Positions 33,837 to 45,741 of a stretch of DNA of 64,000 nt are shown here, piece by piece. This DNA is from Asterias rubens (lineage: Eukaryota > Echinodermata > Asteroidea > Forcipulatida > Asteriidae): the NCBI RefSeq assembly GCF_902459465.1, contig NC_047083.1:3902523-3966522 (forward strand), given 5' to 3'. The notes beneath the pieces are model-generated. The model did no database searches and was not told the DNA's origin. It was given only the letters and a program-made list of their open reading frames with translations. Positions within the stretch are counted from its first letter, which is position 1. The number at the start of each line of letters is the position of its first letter. The position numbers and the translations under genes were made by a program.

Positions 33837-36800
33837 CTGATTAGCAAAGGAAGAAATAGTGAAACAAAAATGATTGAAAATTTCAATAAAGACAGTGTTT
33901 ATACTCAGAGTTGTCTTTGGTCACCATGGGAAATTTACTCTCAAAGAATAAACCATGAATGAATGAATGAAAGGATGAAAGACCAGCCGTCGATTTCATC
34001 AAACTCGCCCTATGGAGCAATCTTAAGTCTTAAAGGCAGTGGACACTATTGGTGATTACTCAAAATAATTATTAGCATAAAACCTTTCTTGGTGACGAGT
34101 AATGGGGAGAGGTTGATGGTATAAAACATTGTTAGAAACAGCTGCCTCTGAAGTGACGTAAATTTTCGAGAAAGAAGTAATTTTAAATTTATATAATTTT
34201 TGAAGCATGACGTCAATATCTGAGACACATCCTAAACATTGATATGATTTGCGTGTATAGTTGCGATTTGGGGCAGACATCGCGAACAACATTAATGGAA
34301 ACTATACGCATCTTTGGTGTATACCGAGCAGAATTTGTGGCCACCCTACTTTTGTCCAATACGACGTTACTTCAGAGGGAGCCGTTTCTCACAATGAGTT
34401 ATACTATCAACAGCTCTCCATTGCTTGTTATCAAGTAATTTGATATGTGGCCTTTCAAGCCATTGGACACAGAAGGTAATTGTGAAAGACTTCTCTTTAA
34501 ATGGCTTACTTTTTGTGAAAACATTAAAACAATGGATTTATTTAAACCATTCGGAAACAAGGGTGGGTTTTCACGTTATTTTCTGACCGATTGAGCCTAA
34601 ATTTTCACAGGTTTGTTATTTTATATATAAGTTGTGATACACGAACTGTGGGCCTTTGGACAATACTGCTTACCGAAAGTGTCCAATGGCTTTAACCAAA
34701 CGAACCCGATCCTAAATTTTTGACATAAGAAGCCAATATCTAATAAGCATGCACGATTTCTCAGTCTGGGAAAGTCCCCGCGCACGAAATCCCGATCTTT
34801 TTTATGATAATGCACTAGCACGATAATGATATGAATCGCGCATTGCCAGTATACGTCTGCACTTCAAGTGAAAGGCGGTGGACACTAAAATTCATGACTC
34901 AAAATAATTTTTGAACCTTACTTGGTACCTAAAAATGGAGAGGTTTATGGTATAAAACATTGTGAGAAACGGCTACCTCTGAAGTAACGTAGTTTTCGAG
35001 AAAGAAGTAATTTTCCACGAATTTGATTTCGACCTCAGATTTAGAATTTGAGGTCTCGAAATCAAGCCTTTGAAAGCACACAACTTCGTGTGACAAGGGT
35101 GTTTTTTCTTTCCTTATTATCTCGCAACTTCAACGACCGACTCATGAGCTCAAATTTTTACAGGTTTGTTATTTTATGTATATGTTGAGATACACCAAGT
35201 GAGTAGACTGGTCTTTGACAATTACCAACGGTGTCTAGTGGCTTTGAGTAAATTTTCCGATGCGCCCTTGCGCAAAATACGGTTTTTAATTCATAGTGTA
35301 AAATATGGCTATTCTGGAACATAATTATATTGTAACTGTAATTTATAAAATAAACTTGTTATGGTTAGGAGCATTCAAGTGTTTACAATAAACATTGACA
35401 TTGAATCACATTGAATCACATACTTCAGCGGGGATGATCCGGTGTATGGGTAAAAACCAAAAATTAATATTCTTTATCCCCAATGCAAATTTAACATATA
35501 TTATATCGCTGCCAAAACATAGGATTCGAACTGCCTCTAGCTACCGGGCAATCTCGGTGGTCTATTTGGTAAGACACTGCTCTAGAATTTCAAGGGTCGT
35601 GGGTTCGAATCCCACTCGAGTAAATATGCCTGTGATATTTTTTCCACAGGACTTGGGAAAGTACTGAGTATACAGTGCTAACACACATCGGTGTATGGGT
35701 AAAAAACAAAAAAATATAATAAAGTAAAATGTATCCCCCCCCCCCCGCAACGCCCGCCCCTTTGTAGACACGCTGCAGCATCTGGTAAACAAAAAGTGCA
35801 TTAATTATAATAAAAAGTAGTCCCGTCTGTATTTCTCGCTGTGGGTTTTTCCCGAACGCACGAAACGACTACTCGTTAACATAATCCCCGGCTAAGTTTC
35901 GAGACAATGTTTATGACAATTCGACTGTATGTGCAGAATCATGCTGACCTGGGCCCACTTTCATAAAGTCTGTAAGCATAAAAACATTCGCTAAGGACAT
36001 AACACTTGTGGTTACAGCCATCATTGTTGCAACAGGTACCTCACTCATTTTATGCTAAGCAAACCAATTTGCTAAACAAAACCTTCTGCTTAATTACAGC
36101 TTTACGAAATTTTGCCCTGATGGGCGCAATTTATTGCTTAAATTTTTCATGCTTTAGCAGAAAAAAAGCAAGATACCAGTCACAAGTATGAGACATGGTA
36201 TTTTTGGAGGTAAGCATAATATGGTTGTGCTTAGCTACTCTTTGTGCTAAAAAGCAGCTCTATTAAATTGGGTCTTTGGCTGATTCACAAAAAAAGATAA
36301 CTTACAATCACTACTTCCTTAGTTAGTTAGGTGAGTCACTCATCCTAACTCGAGATAAGACTAGTCTTAACCCTTTGTGAAATCCACCCGAGAATTATAA
36401 ACTGTAATGTTTCGGCACACCTGTTTAGACACCCTTATGATCCAACATCCCTAGACTGTACTTTTTTAACCCTGCTAAAAACCCTTTAACCCCTAACCCG
36501 AAGCAAATAAATCACAGGTTTTTTTCCGGAACACAGGTTTGTCAAAACCTAGGGGTGTCGGAATATAGAGCAGTTACTGGATAGACACTTTCGATTGCTG
36601 TAGTCAAGAATTGCCATCCTCCAAAAATTCCCTTTTTTTTTTAAAGGGAAGGTACACTATTGGTAATTGTCAAAGACCAGTGTTCTCACTTGGTGTATAT
36701 CAACATATGCATAAAATAACAAGCCTGTGGAAATTTGAACTCAATTGGTCGTCGAAGTTGCGAGAACATGATGAGAGAAAAACACCCTTGTTTGACGAAA

Positions 36801-39800
36801 TTGTGTGCTTTCAGATAGGAATAACAGATTTATGGCTTTTATTATTTTAGTGAGAAATTACCTCTTTCTCAAAATATATGCTACTTCAGAGGGAGCCGGT
36901 TCTCACAGTGCTTTATACTATCAACAGCTCTCCAATGCTCGTTACCAAGTCAGATTATAAGTTAATATTTGTTTTGAGTAATTACTTAACGTGTGCCTTC
37001 CCTTTAAGGATTTTCTTTATTTAATCGATTTAGAAGAACAAGTTTACCCATAGAAAAGCAATACGACAGTGGCAATTTTTATGTGCATAAACAAAAAATG
37101 CTCACGGGATAAACATCAATGTTGCCGCCATTGTAGAGGCGCAGTCCTCTCCGATGTTGATGTTAATATGTTTCAAATCATAGTGTCATTGTTTAATAAA
37201 TCAATAGTATCTATAACATTCCGGATCTTTAAACAAAATGTCAGGACAAAACAAAATTGTTTTTTTTTTAAAGGGCTACATTCATTCCTTGTCCCTGTTT
37301 TCAATAAATAACTAACACAAGCCTGTTAAAAATGTCTGCAATTTTGTTGCCAGAATTTTTAGTGAACGGCGCAAACGGTGTTTATTTATAAGTCGCATAG
37401 TATACCTCACGGGTTTATTTCAATTGCATCCAAAACAAATGCTATGAGCTTTGAGTTGGGATTTTCGAAAAAATTCTTCCAGACTTTGTTTAAATCGGAA
37501 GAAAAGTGTGTTCACTCGAGTATTGTACTGTATAATGATCAAAATCAGAGCTTTCAAAAATAAAATAAAAATCATTATTCGGTCATTTTCAACCAAGCAC
37601 TTCTCCTGTACTGTATATTATGATTTCGGCCAAAACTCACAGAGCTCGCTAACCACACAATTAGACTCAAACGGGAAAAAAAACAATTGTTGCTTGCTAT
37701 AAACGGTCAAAGCACTGCACTACACGTAACAATTTTGACTGGTTCATGCACATTATTGTTTAGCTCACCATAATTTCGGTAAGGAGGTATAATGAATGAC
37801 AAACTACCTGGGTTGCATGTTGCTTGCTACTATAATAAACTGTTATCCGTCAAAACGCTCCATTATATAATGTAAGATTTTGACTTGGTTTCGTGTTAAC
37901 TTTTACTACGCTAACCGTGTTTACACTACGAAGGTAATGAAAATTATATCTGGGGCAGGGACAGACCCCCCCCCCCCAGATGGTAAACAAGCAGAAAATA
38001 GTCCAGTACAGCAAACAAAAAAACATCCAAAGTTATGTTTTATATTCCACTTGCCCCACCCCCAGTTTCGTCACTGCAATGCATCAGACAACGTCAACAT
38101 GCTGTCTTATCGACCCCCCCCCACCCCATCCCGAATGAAAAAGAAATTAACGAATTCTTGGCAATCACTTGCACCTTCTGATTGTCACTTCCATCTTATC
38201 AGAAAGCTAATTGTTTATTTTAACCTTTAATTTCACAGTCTGGTTTCCTTTTAACAGATTAGTGTATGACGTCACTTCTGCTCGGTATCAGTATCTCAAG
38301 ATATCTTATGACAAATTGCTCATTTGTGCAAACTTTCATTTTTACGTCAACTATTGTTAAAGACACTGGACACTATTGGTAATTGAAAAAGACCAGTCTT
38401 CTCACTTGGTGTATCTCAACATATGCATAAAATAACCAACCTGTGAAAATTTCAGCTCAATTAGTCGTCCAAGTTGCGAGATAACTATGAAAGAAAAGAA
38501 CACCCTTGTCACACGAAGTTGTGTGCTTTCAGATGCTTGATTTCGAGACCTCAAATTCTAAATCTGAGGTCTCGAAATCAAATTTGTGGAAAACTACTTC
38601 TTTCTCAAAAACTACTTCACTACAGTGGGAGCCGTTTCTCACAATGTTTCATACCATCATCCTCTCCCCATTACTCGTTACCAAGTTAGGTTTTATGCTA
38701 ATGAGTAATTATTTTGAGTAATTACCAATAGTGTCTACTGCCTTTAAACATACCTGAGCGTAGCGCATTGCGAATGGTGATTTTCTGTATTTTGTTTGTT
38801 TTTCTGTACTTCTTTGTTCATAGATACTTAGTTATTTAGTTGCTATTTCGCACTGTTTTATCAAGTACTTTGGTTATTTTCTGGAGAAACTTACAACAAA
38901 CATATTTGCGTTGATCAGATGATATAACTGTGATTCTAAGGCCGAATCCGAACTGGCATCTACAGCTACGGCTACGGCTGTTGCTAAGGAGTTGCTAATG
39001 ACGTCCTATACCTCAACGCATGGTGACGCGGAAATCTAGCCGTAGCCGTAGCTGTAGCCGCTAATTCGGACACGGCCTACCACTATTAAAAATACGTAGG
39101 TGTACGAACTCCGTAAAGTGAAATGTCGCCGTTATATTACGGACTTTCCGTAAATGCAAATATTAATTATGCTAATTAGCGTAATTACGATCAACCAAAT
39201 TTGCCCAAACACCTACACAATATAAAGTACATGTGAGTACTCAATATTGTTACAACCGTGTACACCTGTACAGACTGACTTTAAAAAGAGGCTTTATATT
39301 TTACGGAATGAAACAACTTTTCCGGTAACTTTCCGGTAAATTTAGTTTTTCACTGTACCGACTCCGTAAATTGACGGATTTTTTTAACAGTGATGTACAC
39401 TCTAAAAACTAAAGAGTTGAACCCAGTATTTGCATGAGTTCGGTGAGTGACTTACACTTTTCGAAAGTGATGGATCCAGCCGCGTTTTTGTTGTTAAATC
39501 TAACATTTTAAATTTTTGATTCAACGCAAAAAAGGGTTAATTCAACAATTTAAGTGTTATTTCAACATTTTTCAAAAATATTCCTTGGAATTGTTGGATC
39601 AGCTTTTTAAACGTTAAACTGGCACATATGTTGACCGGATACTTTAAAATGCTGTATTTAACACATAAAATATCGATATCGTTTTAACTAGTAATAAAGA
39701 ATTCCACAGTGTAGCTATACCACAATTTCACTTTCAGTATCCTCAGCCCCAAAATGTTACTTGAGACAAACAAAATGGCGAGCAATCCCTTTATAAGGCA

Positions 39801-42800
39801 AACAGGTATCGTTAGTCGCCCACAGGATGGGCACGGATCCGTTATCAGATCATGCAAGCGGTTTTTTTTTCTGTGCATTTGTTTTTTTTCCGGTCGGCGA
39901 TGGTTTTTCCCTTTTTATTTTGGATTGGTTCATTTCCGTTTTCATTTTTTATTTGTATATCATTATCGGATTGGATAGGCCTACCAGGAAATATGATTGA
40001 TGTTTTCAATCGACTTTCTCGTTTTTTTGTTTGTTGGGGGGGGGGGGGGTTAACGTTGTTTCCCCCCTTGTTTTTGAAACGTCTCTTTGTTTTTATGTAT
40101 AGTTGTTCGCAAAGTAAAAGGAAACACGCAATGTCGAGGCCTGAATCATGCGCTGTATAACACTATGGAGGAATAAATTTATTCCTCCATGATAACACAC
40201 AGTTTCAAACGCTTTTCATTGACCGACTCGCCGATCCAAGGCCCTTTAAATAGCTTCCTGGTCACGGTCCAATGTGTCTGTTAATGTTATGACTGAGCTG
40301 TGGTCATGGTTCAATGAGCCCAAAGAAATAGGAGTTTCCCAGTGCTTTTTATAAACTACAAAATGAAAACCCCCTTTCGAACCCCGTCGAGTCTATTGTG
40401 CTCATTAAAAAGGTTGCTTACATCATCCCGGAGAGGGCAAAATCACAGCAAAGTAAATAATATTTCCAAAGTCGCTCGCTCGTGAATAAACGATGTATAT
40501 TCTGAGTGGTGTTTTGATATTGTGGATGAAGTATGCTGACAAAAAAGTCTTACTTTGAGATCCAGATCTTAGGAGAACGATAAACCGATGGAATTTCCAC
40601 CTTTTGATAACCCCTTAAAGGCAGTGGACACTATTGGTAGTTACTTAAAATAATTATTAGCATGAAACCTTACTTGGTAACGAGTAATCGGAGAGGTTGA
40701 TAGTATAAAACATTGTGAGAATTAAAACGGCTCCCTCTGAAGTAACGTAGTTTTCGAGAAAGAATGACCAATTGAGCACAGTTTCCAATAGTGTCCAATA
40801 AGTACGTATACCAATAGTTTCCAATGTCTTTAATGTATATCTGTATATATTGGTTTTTTTTTATGTTTTGCAAATATTACCAAATCCATTTAAAGACAGT
40901 GGACACTATTGGTAATTGTCAAAGACCAATCATTTCACTTGCGGTATCTCCACATTATGCATAAAATAACAAACCTGTGCAAATTTGAGCTCACCGGTCG
41001 TCGGGAGTTGCGAGATAATAAGGAAAGAAAAAACACCTTGTCACACGAAGATGTGTGCTTTCAATGCTTGATTTCGAGACCTCAAATTCTAAATCTGAGG
41101 TCTCGAAAACAAATTTTGGAAAATTACTTTGTTCTCGAAAACTACATTACTTCGGAGGAAGCCGTTTCTCACAATGTTTTATACTATCAACCTCTCCCCA
41201 TTACTCGTAATCAAGAAGGGATTTTATGGTAATAATTATTTTGAGTAATTACCAATAGTGTCCACTGCCTTTAAAGAGCCAATAAAGGATGATCTCAATA
41301 TTTCAATTCTTACCCTTTTTTGGCCAAATAGACATCGTAGATACCGGTCGATCATCATTTTACTCTCAAAGTTTGCATTTTGTAATGAATAACTCGGGTC
41401 AAAAATGCACCCGGCCGCGCGGCTTTTTCAGCTGAGAGTCAAAAACGTCTTATCTATTATAATGACCTCTTGACGCCAGTGACGACATTCCCCTAATGGA
41501 GTTTGAACACAGTTCTCCAGCTTTGGCAAACTGAGGGCGCTATTTTCCACACCAAATAACCGCCACTGACGTCATTATTCCTTTGTCGCGCAGGTTTGTT
41601 TGACCCCGCGTTTTTCAGAAATTTTGCTTGCCTAGAAGCCTTCTGTAGAAAAAAACATTTTTACCATGTTTAACGTGAGGTAAGAGACTCGTTATATTTT
41701 TTTAAATGTTTTCTATGGACTCCAGCTATTAGAAAACTGTAATATATATATATTTGAGATCATCGTTTATTGGCTGTTTAAGCTTTAGTGTGAATGTTTT
41801 TGTGTATGATTATTACCTCTGTCCTCAAGAGCAGTTTCATAGTTCCACCACTGCTTGACTCGTAACGCAACGTGGATAGAAACAACCACCAGAAGAATGA
41901 GTAACGCAATCCCGGCAGCTCCTATCGCAAATAATGACGTCACGTACGCTGGTGACCATTCCTCACTCTCAGCGTCCACAACCCTCGATGAAGAGCCCTG
42001 TCTTCGCTGGTTCACACGCCCGAATGTTTTAAGATGACCCGACGGATGTTCTGTGATGGTGATCCGATCCGTTGAAAGAACCATCTCAGAGTTCAATGAT
42101 GTCATCACATCCGTAGATTCTTCGACAAAAAGTTCATGTTTAATGACTACGTCTCTCTGGCAAGATCGGGTGACTCTGTTAAAATAGAAGCCGTCCCCAC
42201 AGAGGGGCGTGCACTTTGTGTCTTGGGTGGGGGTGCAAGGGGCGGTGACTTGTTCCTCGTACGCACACTCAGTGCATGGTCGACACCGATTGCACTTTGA
42301 TTGTCTTTTGTCTTCAATTTCTGGTCGGAAGAAATCCCGTTTGCAATGACGACACTGTGGAACAAGACAAACATCTGTTATGATATCTTTCGTCCTCTGA
42401 GATACAGTTATTACTGCTGGAGGCATGGGTTTAAAGCCATTGGACACTTTCGGAACATAAAAAAAAGTTCACAGATTTACAAATAACTTACAGGGTTTAC
42501 AGAAGGTAATGGTGAAAGACTTCTATTGAAATATTGTTCAATGAAATGCTTTACCTTTTGAGAAAACATTCAAACAATTCTCAATTCTCGATATCGAGGA
42601 TTACAGATTTATTTTAAACACATGTCATGACACGGCGAAACGTGCGGAAACAAGGGTAGGATTTCCCGTTATTTTCTCCCGACTCCGATAACCGATTGAG
42701 CCTATTAAAATGTTCACAGGTTTGTTATTTTTATATATAAGTTGTGATACACGAAGTGTGGGCCTTTGGACAATACTGTTTACCGAAGGTGTCGAATGGC

Positions 42801-45329
42801 TTTAATTCAAGACCAATCTAAAACATGTCCTTTCTATCCTTAAAGGAGTTTGAACACTGTTTGTGGATCAGACTATGAATGAAGATGTATGCAATATATA
42901 ATTGACCTGTAGAACTTAGAAGTTGCAGTTTCATAGTCGTCAAGTTCTTGAGGAAAAGTGCAAATCACAGAGCGATGTTGTTAGGAGAGTCGCGTAAATT
43001 AATACATTCACCTGGTAAAATACGCTGTACGCTAAAATAAGATTCTCCTGAAACAAACATTATTTTCGTGACATTTTTAAACTCATTTCTCAAACAAAAA
43101 AACAAAAAAATACAGCATCTTAGCAAGTATTTATTGTAAGCTTTCTACCATCATAATCTTTAAACCGTGTAAATGTTAAACCGTGTAAATGTTAATCTGT
43201 GGACATTGTGTTTTGGGTCGGACAAAAAGTACCAAAACCCTTTTAAAAAAGCCATTATACACTTTCGGTAAACAGTATTGTAAAAGTCCCACACTTCGTG
43301 TATCACAACTTATATATAAAACAACAAACCTGTGCAAATTTAGGCTCAATCGGTCATCGGAGTCGTGAGAAAATAACGGGAAAACCCACTCTTGTTTCCG
43401 CGCGTTTAGCCGTGTCATGACATGTGTTTAAAATAAATCCGTAATTCTCGCTATCGAGAATTGATATTGTTTTAATGTTTTCTCAAAAAGTAAAGCATTT
43501 CATGGAACAATATTTCAAGAAAAGTCTTTTACCATTACCTTCTGTAAACCCTGTAAATTATTTGTAAATCTGTGAACTTTTTTTTTCTTCACGAAAGTGT
43601 ATAATGGCTTTAAGGGATGGTATAAGTTTGGTAGTCACTCTAGAAGTTAATGGCAACACAAACGTACTTGCTTTAGAGGCCTACAATAGCTTTCGATATC
43701 GTATACATTTTTATTAAGAAACTTTCACGGAGTAATGAGGTTATATTTACAAAATGTATAATCAGTTTCTATGACCCGAAACTTCAGGCTGAGAAACATT
43801 GATACAATATCAAAGTCTTATATAGGGCACGTATCTACCAAACAAGATACTCAAGGCGCTGAGTATAAATACAAACTTTCAGAAAGATAGGTTATTGCAG
43901 TGATGAATTCTGAGACCCAATAATGTAGCACCCCAAAAGGGTTTACAAGGTGCTACGGCGCATTTTTTAGCAACCACAGCCATGAACACCGGGGCGAACC
44001 CCTTCTCTTTTCGATAAGTGCATTGGGTTCTTTTACATGTGTTACACAAACCATGGGACCAATGGCTTTACGTCCCATACGAAGGACGAAGCAATGAGGG
44101 AATAATGGTTGTTGATGGAAAATTTTGAGCAAATCAAGCCCTCAGTCCCCTTTAAAGGATTTGGGTACCTTTTCAAAATGTCCGTAGATTTACATTAAAC
44201 TTACAGGGTTTAAAGATAATGATAGTGGAAAGCTTCCCTCAAATTTTACTTACTGAGGTGCTGCAGTTTTTGAGAAATGAGTAAAACAATGTCATGAAAA
44301 TACATTTGTAAATGATTAAAATAATTTTTGTCTCATGAGACGAAAATTATTTTCATGACATTGTTTTACTCATTTCCCCAAAACTACAACACCTCAGCAC
44401 GTAATATTTTCAGGGAAGCTTTCTACTATCATTATCTTCAAACTGTGTAAGTTTAGTGTAAATCTGTGGACATTGTGTTTTTTGTCCTACAAAAGTTACA
44501 TAGACCTTTTAACCAAAGAGTCTATAACGCCCATGAATATTCACAACTATCGGTTCTTTTTACCACCGGCTAGTCTCTCTCCCCCTCTCTCAAAAAAGTA
44601 GTTCCAAAGTACTAAACTATGGGTCTAATGTTTGTGTAGATTGTTTGATAAATATTAAGCATATTATACTCTAAAAAAACCCAGAAGATTTGATAACAAG
44701 CAACCCAAGTGAAATTAGCGTTCCACATAAACATATTGAAGTCTTTTTCGCCCAACTCATACCCGGTGAACTTGCCAGTCACTCTAACAAATTCGTTGAA
44801 CAGAACTACGCGATACTTCATATCGGAGACGATTTTGTTTTTCCCCCAGGGTTCAGACATTTCTCATTAAAGGCCTGTACACGTTTGGTAAGTGTCAAAT
44901 CAAAGACCAGTGTTCTCACTTGGTGTATCCCATCATCAGCATAAAATAACAGACCTGTGAAAATTTGAGCTCAATTGGTCATCGAAGATGGGAGATAATA
45001 ATGAAAGAAAAAACACCTTGTCACACGAAGTTGTGTGCTTTCAGGTGATTGATTTCGAGACCTGCAATATTCTAAGTCTGAGGTCTCGAAATCAAATTTG
45101 CAGAAAATTACTTCTTTCTCAAAAACTATACACTTCAGAGGGAGCCGTTTCTCACAAGGTTTTATACTATCAACCTCTTCCCATTACTCGTTACCAAGTA
45201 AGGTTTTATGCTAATAATTATTTTGAGTAATTATCAATAGTGTCCACTGCCTTCAAGTGCTTGACAATGGCCGTTACCAGCTTGGCATGGTTTTTAGTAT
45301 CCCATTGTGTGAATTTGCCGAGAAAGATC

Positions 45330-45361
<32 letters not shown>

Positions 45362-45741
45362 ACAAACAAATCCCCCTCCCCAACAAACAACATAAACAAA
45401 ACCCAACAGTTTTCACAGGGTGCTCGATCAATCAACGGTGCAAGGGTGAACAAGAAAAATGCCCCTCTGCAAAGTCGCTTTAAAAATACACAATAAAGAC
45501 TCACTATTTTTAGCACACGCCCGCTGACATTGAGTTCCAACCTGACGCCAGAAACATCTGACGTCTCCTCCCCGGTGACCCGTGGTTCCTTATTCGGTCC
45601 TGCTGCAGTAGTAGTATTATACAGCTTCCCAGCCTGTGCCACACGTTGTAAACCCACCATCAGAACAACATAGAGTAGCGAGCGTGTACACCCGAATAGG
45701 GAACCAGCCCTATGTATTGCTACATTTGTTGATTTGCTCAT
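33454..45741 (-). CDS. TNF-receptor-superfamily-like membrane protein, three exons, 385 aa
   Basis: Model: exon 1 45741-45505, exon 2 42354-41817, exon 3 33836-33454. Introns are phase 0 and phase 1, and the joined frame is open from ATG to TAG. Residues about 1-37 form a signal peptide (hydrophobic core LLYVVLMVGL). Residues 80-144 hold ten cysteines in a TNFR cysteine-rich pattern, including KCNRCRPCTEC and CTPTQDTKC. A single membrane helix lies at about 216-243, followed by basic residues and a tail of about 140 residues. Proteins of this kind bind TNF-like ligands at the cell surface and signal through TRAFs or death domains. I see no death domain in the tail. The first cysteine-rich domain looks incomplete (only C80 and C83 before a gap), so a phase-0 exon inside intron 1 may be missing from the model. 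A possible AATAAA lies at 33046-33051. The family call is fairly secure; the ligand and exact subfamily are unknown. Confidence 0.8.
34030..34437. repeat. family A MITE split by unrelated DNA
   Basis: The left half, TTAAAGGCAGTGGACACTAT, ends near 34190. The right half resumes at about 34360 (ACGACGTTACTTCAGAGGGA). About 170 bases of other sequence lie between. Confidence 0.6.
34452..34695. repeat. family C MITE, internally deleted
   Basis: CAAGCCATTGGACACAGAAG to GTCCAATGGCTTTAA, about 130 bases shorter than full length. Confidence 0.8.
34870..35247. repeat. family A MITE
   Basis: GAAAGGCGGTGGACACTAAA to GGTGTCTAGTGGCTTTG. Both ends are mutated. Confidence 0.8.
35436..35475 (+). mobile_element. 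SINE tail fragment
   Basis: CCGGTGTATGGGTAAAAACC equals the 3' end of the SINE that follows, so an older copy lies head-to-tail upstream. Confidence 0.6.
35514..35730 (+). mobile_element. tRNA-derived SINE
   Basis: The head carries a perfect Pol III A box, TGGTCTATTTG (35558-35568), and B box, GTTCGAATC (35603-35611), spaced as in a tRNA. A body with ATGCCTGTGATATTTTTTCC and ACACACATCGGTGTATGGGT follows, ending A-rich. The head is no longer a foldable tRNA gene. It sits in intron 2 of the TNFR-like gene, antisense to it. Confidence 0.85.
35945..36272. repeat. family F-like inverted element
   Basis: GGGCCCACTTTCATAAAGTC at one end and AGCAGCTCTATTAAATTGGG at the other, with TGCTAAGCAAACCAATTTGC inside. 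Confidence 0.65.
36310..36390. repeat. family E fragment
   Basis: CATCCTAACTCGAGATAAGA and TTTGTGAAATCCACC. Confidence 0.5.
36641..37007. repeat. family B MITE, full length
   Basis: TTAAAGGGAAGGTACACTAT to GTGTGCCTTCCCTTTAA. Confidence 0.85.
37008..38356. other. no gene; part of TNFR-like intron 2
   Basis: AT-rich. Open frames at 37378-37702 have no splice or family support. Poly-C at 37967-37977 and C-rich tracts at 38110. Confidence 0.55.
38357..38747. repeat. family A MITE, full length
   Basis: TTAAAGACACTGGACACTAT to GTGTCTACTGCCTTTAA. Confidence 0.85.
38940..39080. repeat. family K inverted-repeat element
   Basis: GGCCGAATCCGAACTGGC with CTACAGCTACGGCTACGGCT at the left, the mirror at the right with GCTAATTCGGACACGGCC. 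About 140 bases. Confidence 0.8.
39081..40614. other. no gene; repeat fragments
   Basis: Short inverted motifs (ACGGACTTTCCGTAAATG, near 39140), a TACACTCTAAAAACTAAAGA motif at 39397, a 24-base palindrome GGAGGAATAAATTTATTCCT at 40168, and CAAACGCTTTTCATTGACCG at 40205. A T-rich, G-run stretch lies at 39850-40080. Confidence 0.5.
40615..40833. repeat. family A MITE, internally deleted
   Basis: TTAAAGGCAGTGGACACTAT, left arm, then a jump to the right end with CCAATGTCTTTAA. Confidence 0.75.
40890..41274. repeat. family A MITE, full length
   Basis: TTAAAGACAGTGGACACTAT to GTGTCCACTGCCTTTAA. Confidence 0.85.
41275..41816. other. start of TNFR-like intron 2
   Basis: No repeat recognised. Contains no open frame of note. 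Confidence 0.5.
41817..42354 (-). CDS. exon 2 of TNFR-like gene (cysteine-rich region and membrane helix)
   Basis: 538 bases coding residues 80-258 plus one base. The acceptor has a good pyrimidine tract, TTGTCTTGTTCCACAG, and opens directly on TGT CGT CAT TGC. The donor is GACAGAG/GTAATA. It holds all extracellular cysteines, a Ser/Thr-rich stalk and the membrane helix AIGAAGIALLILLVVVSIHV. The open frame continues about 90 bases upstream of the acceptor, into a family C MITE whose TTAA lies at 42431; those residues are not native. Confidence 0.8.
42431..42805. repeat. family C MITE close to an exon acceptor
   Basis: TTAAAGCCATTGGACACTTT to GTCGAATGGCTTTAA. It lies 77 bases upstream (in transcription) of the acceptor of TNFR-like exon 2. 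Confidence 0.85.
42846..43246. repeat. long family D-related element
   Basis: AGTCGTCAAGTTCTTGAGGA, AATCACAGAGCGATGTTG and GAGAGTCGCGTAAATT match 25545-25620. Ends AAAAAGTACCAAAACCC and shares TTAA 43243-43246 with the next element. Confidence 0.65.
43243..43613. repeat. family C MITE, full length
   Basis: TTAAAAAAGCCATTATACAC to GTATAATGGCTTTAA. Confidence 0.85.
43910..44110. mobile_element. dispersed repeat remnant, class uncertain
   Basis: TTTACAAGGTGCTACGGCGC, CCATGAACACCGGGGCGAAC and GGCTTTACGTCCCATACGAA are of a kind common in dispersed repeats of marine invertebrates. The class is not settled. Confidence 0.4.
44152..44512. repeat. family D MITE, full length
   Basis: TTAAAGGATTTGGGTACC to TTACATAGACCTTTTAA, centre GTCTCATGAGACGAAAATTA. 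Confidence 0.85.
44513..44866. other. possible exon-like fragment in TNFR-like intron 1
   Basis: 44690-44860 is open on both strands and not in any repeat I recognise. It lacks cysteines and clear splice sites, so it is not placed in the gene model. Confidence 0.3.
44867..45256. repeat. family A MITE
   Basis: TTAAAGGCCTGTACACGTTT, a family B-like left end, to GTGTCCACTGCCTTCAA, a family A right end: a chimera of A and B. Confidence 0.8.
45331..45360. repeat. poly-A tract in TNFR-like intron 1
   Basis: About 28 A on the plus strand (poly-T in the transcript), 145 bases from the exon 1 donor. Confidence 0.95.
45505..45741 (-). CDS. exon 1 of TNFR-like gene (signal peptide)
   Basis: 237 bases, 79 codons. 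It starts at an ATG read on the minus strand, followed by a hydrophobic leader and a polar stretch containing the sequon NVS. The donor reads AAAATA/GTGAGT and ends the exon in phase 0. The open frame runs on past the donor into low-complexity intron sequence, which is not part of the protein. Confidence 0.75.

Noticed and set aside
35550..35620. Functional tRNA gene
   Set aside because: A and B boxes are present, but the acceptor and anticodon stems do not pair and the tail is SINE body.
44612..44860. Extra TNFR-like exon in intron 1
   Set aside because: No cysteines and no convincing acceptor or donor. It does not supply the missing part of the cysteine-rich domain.
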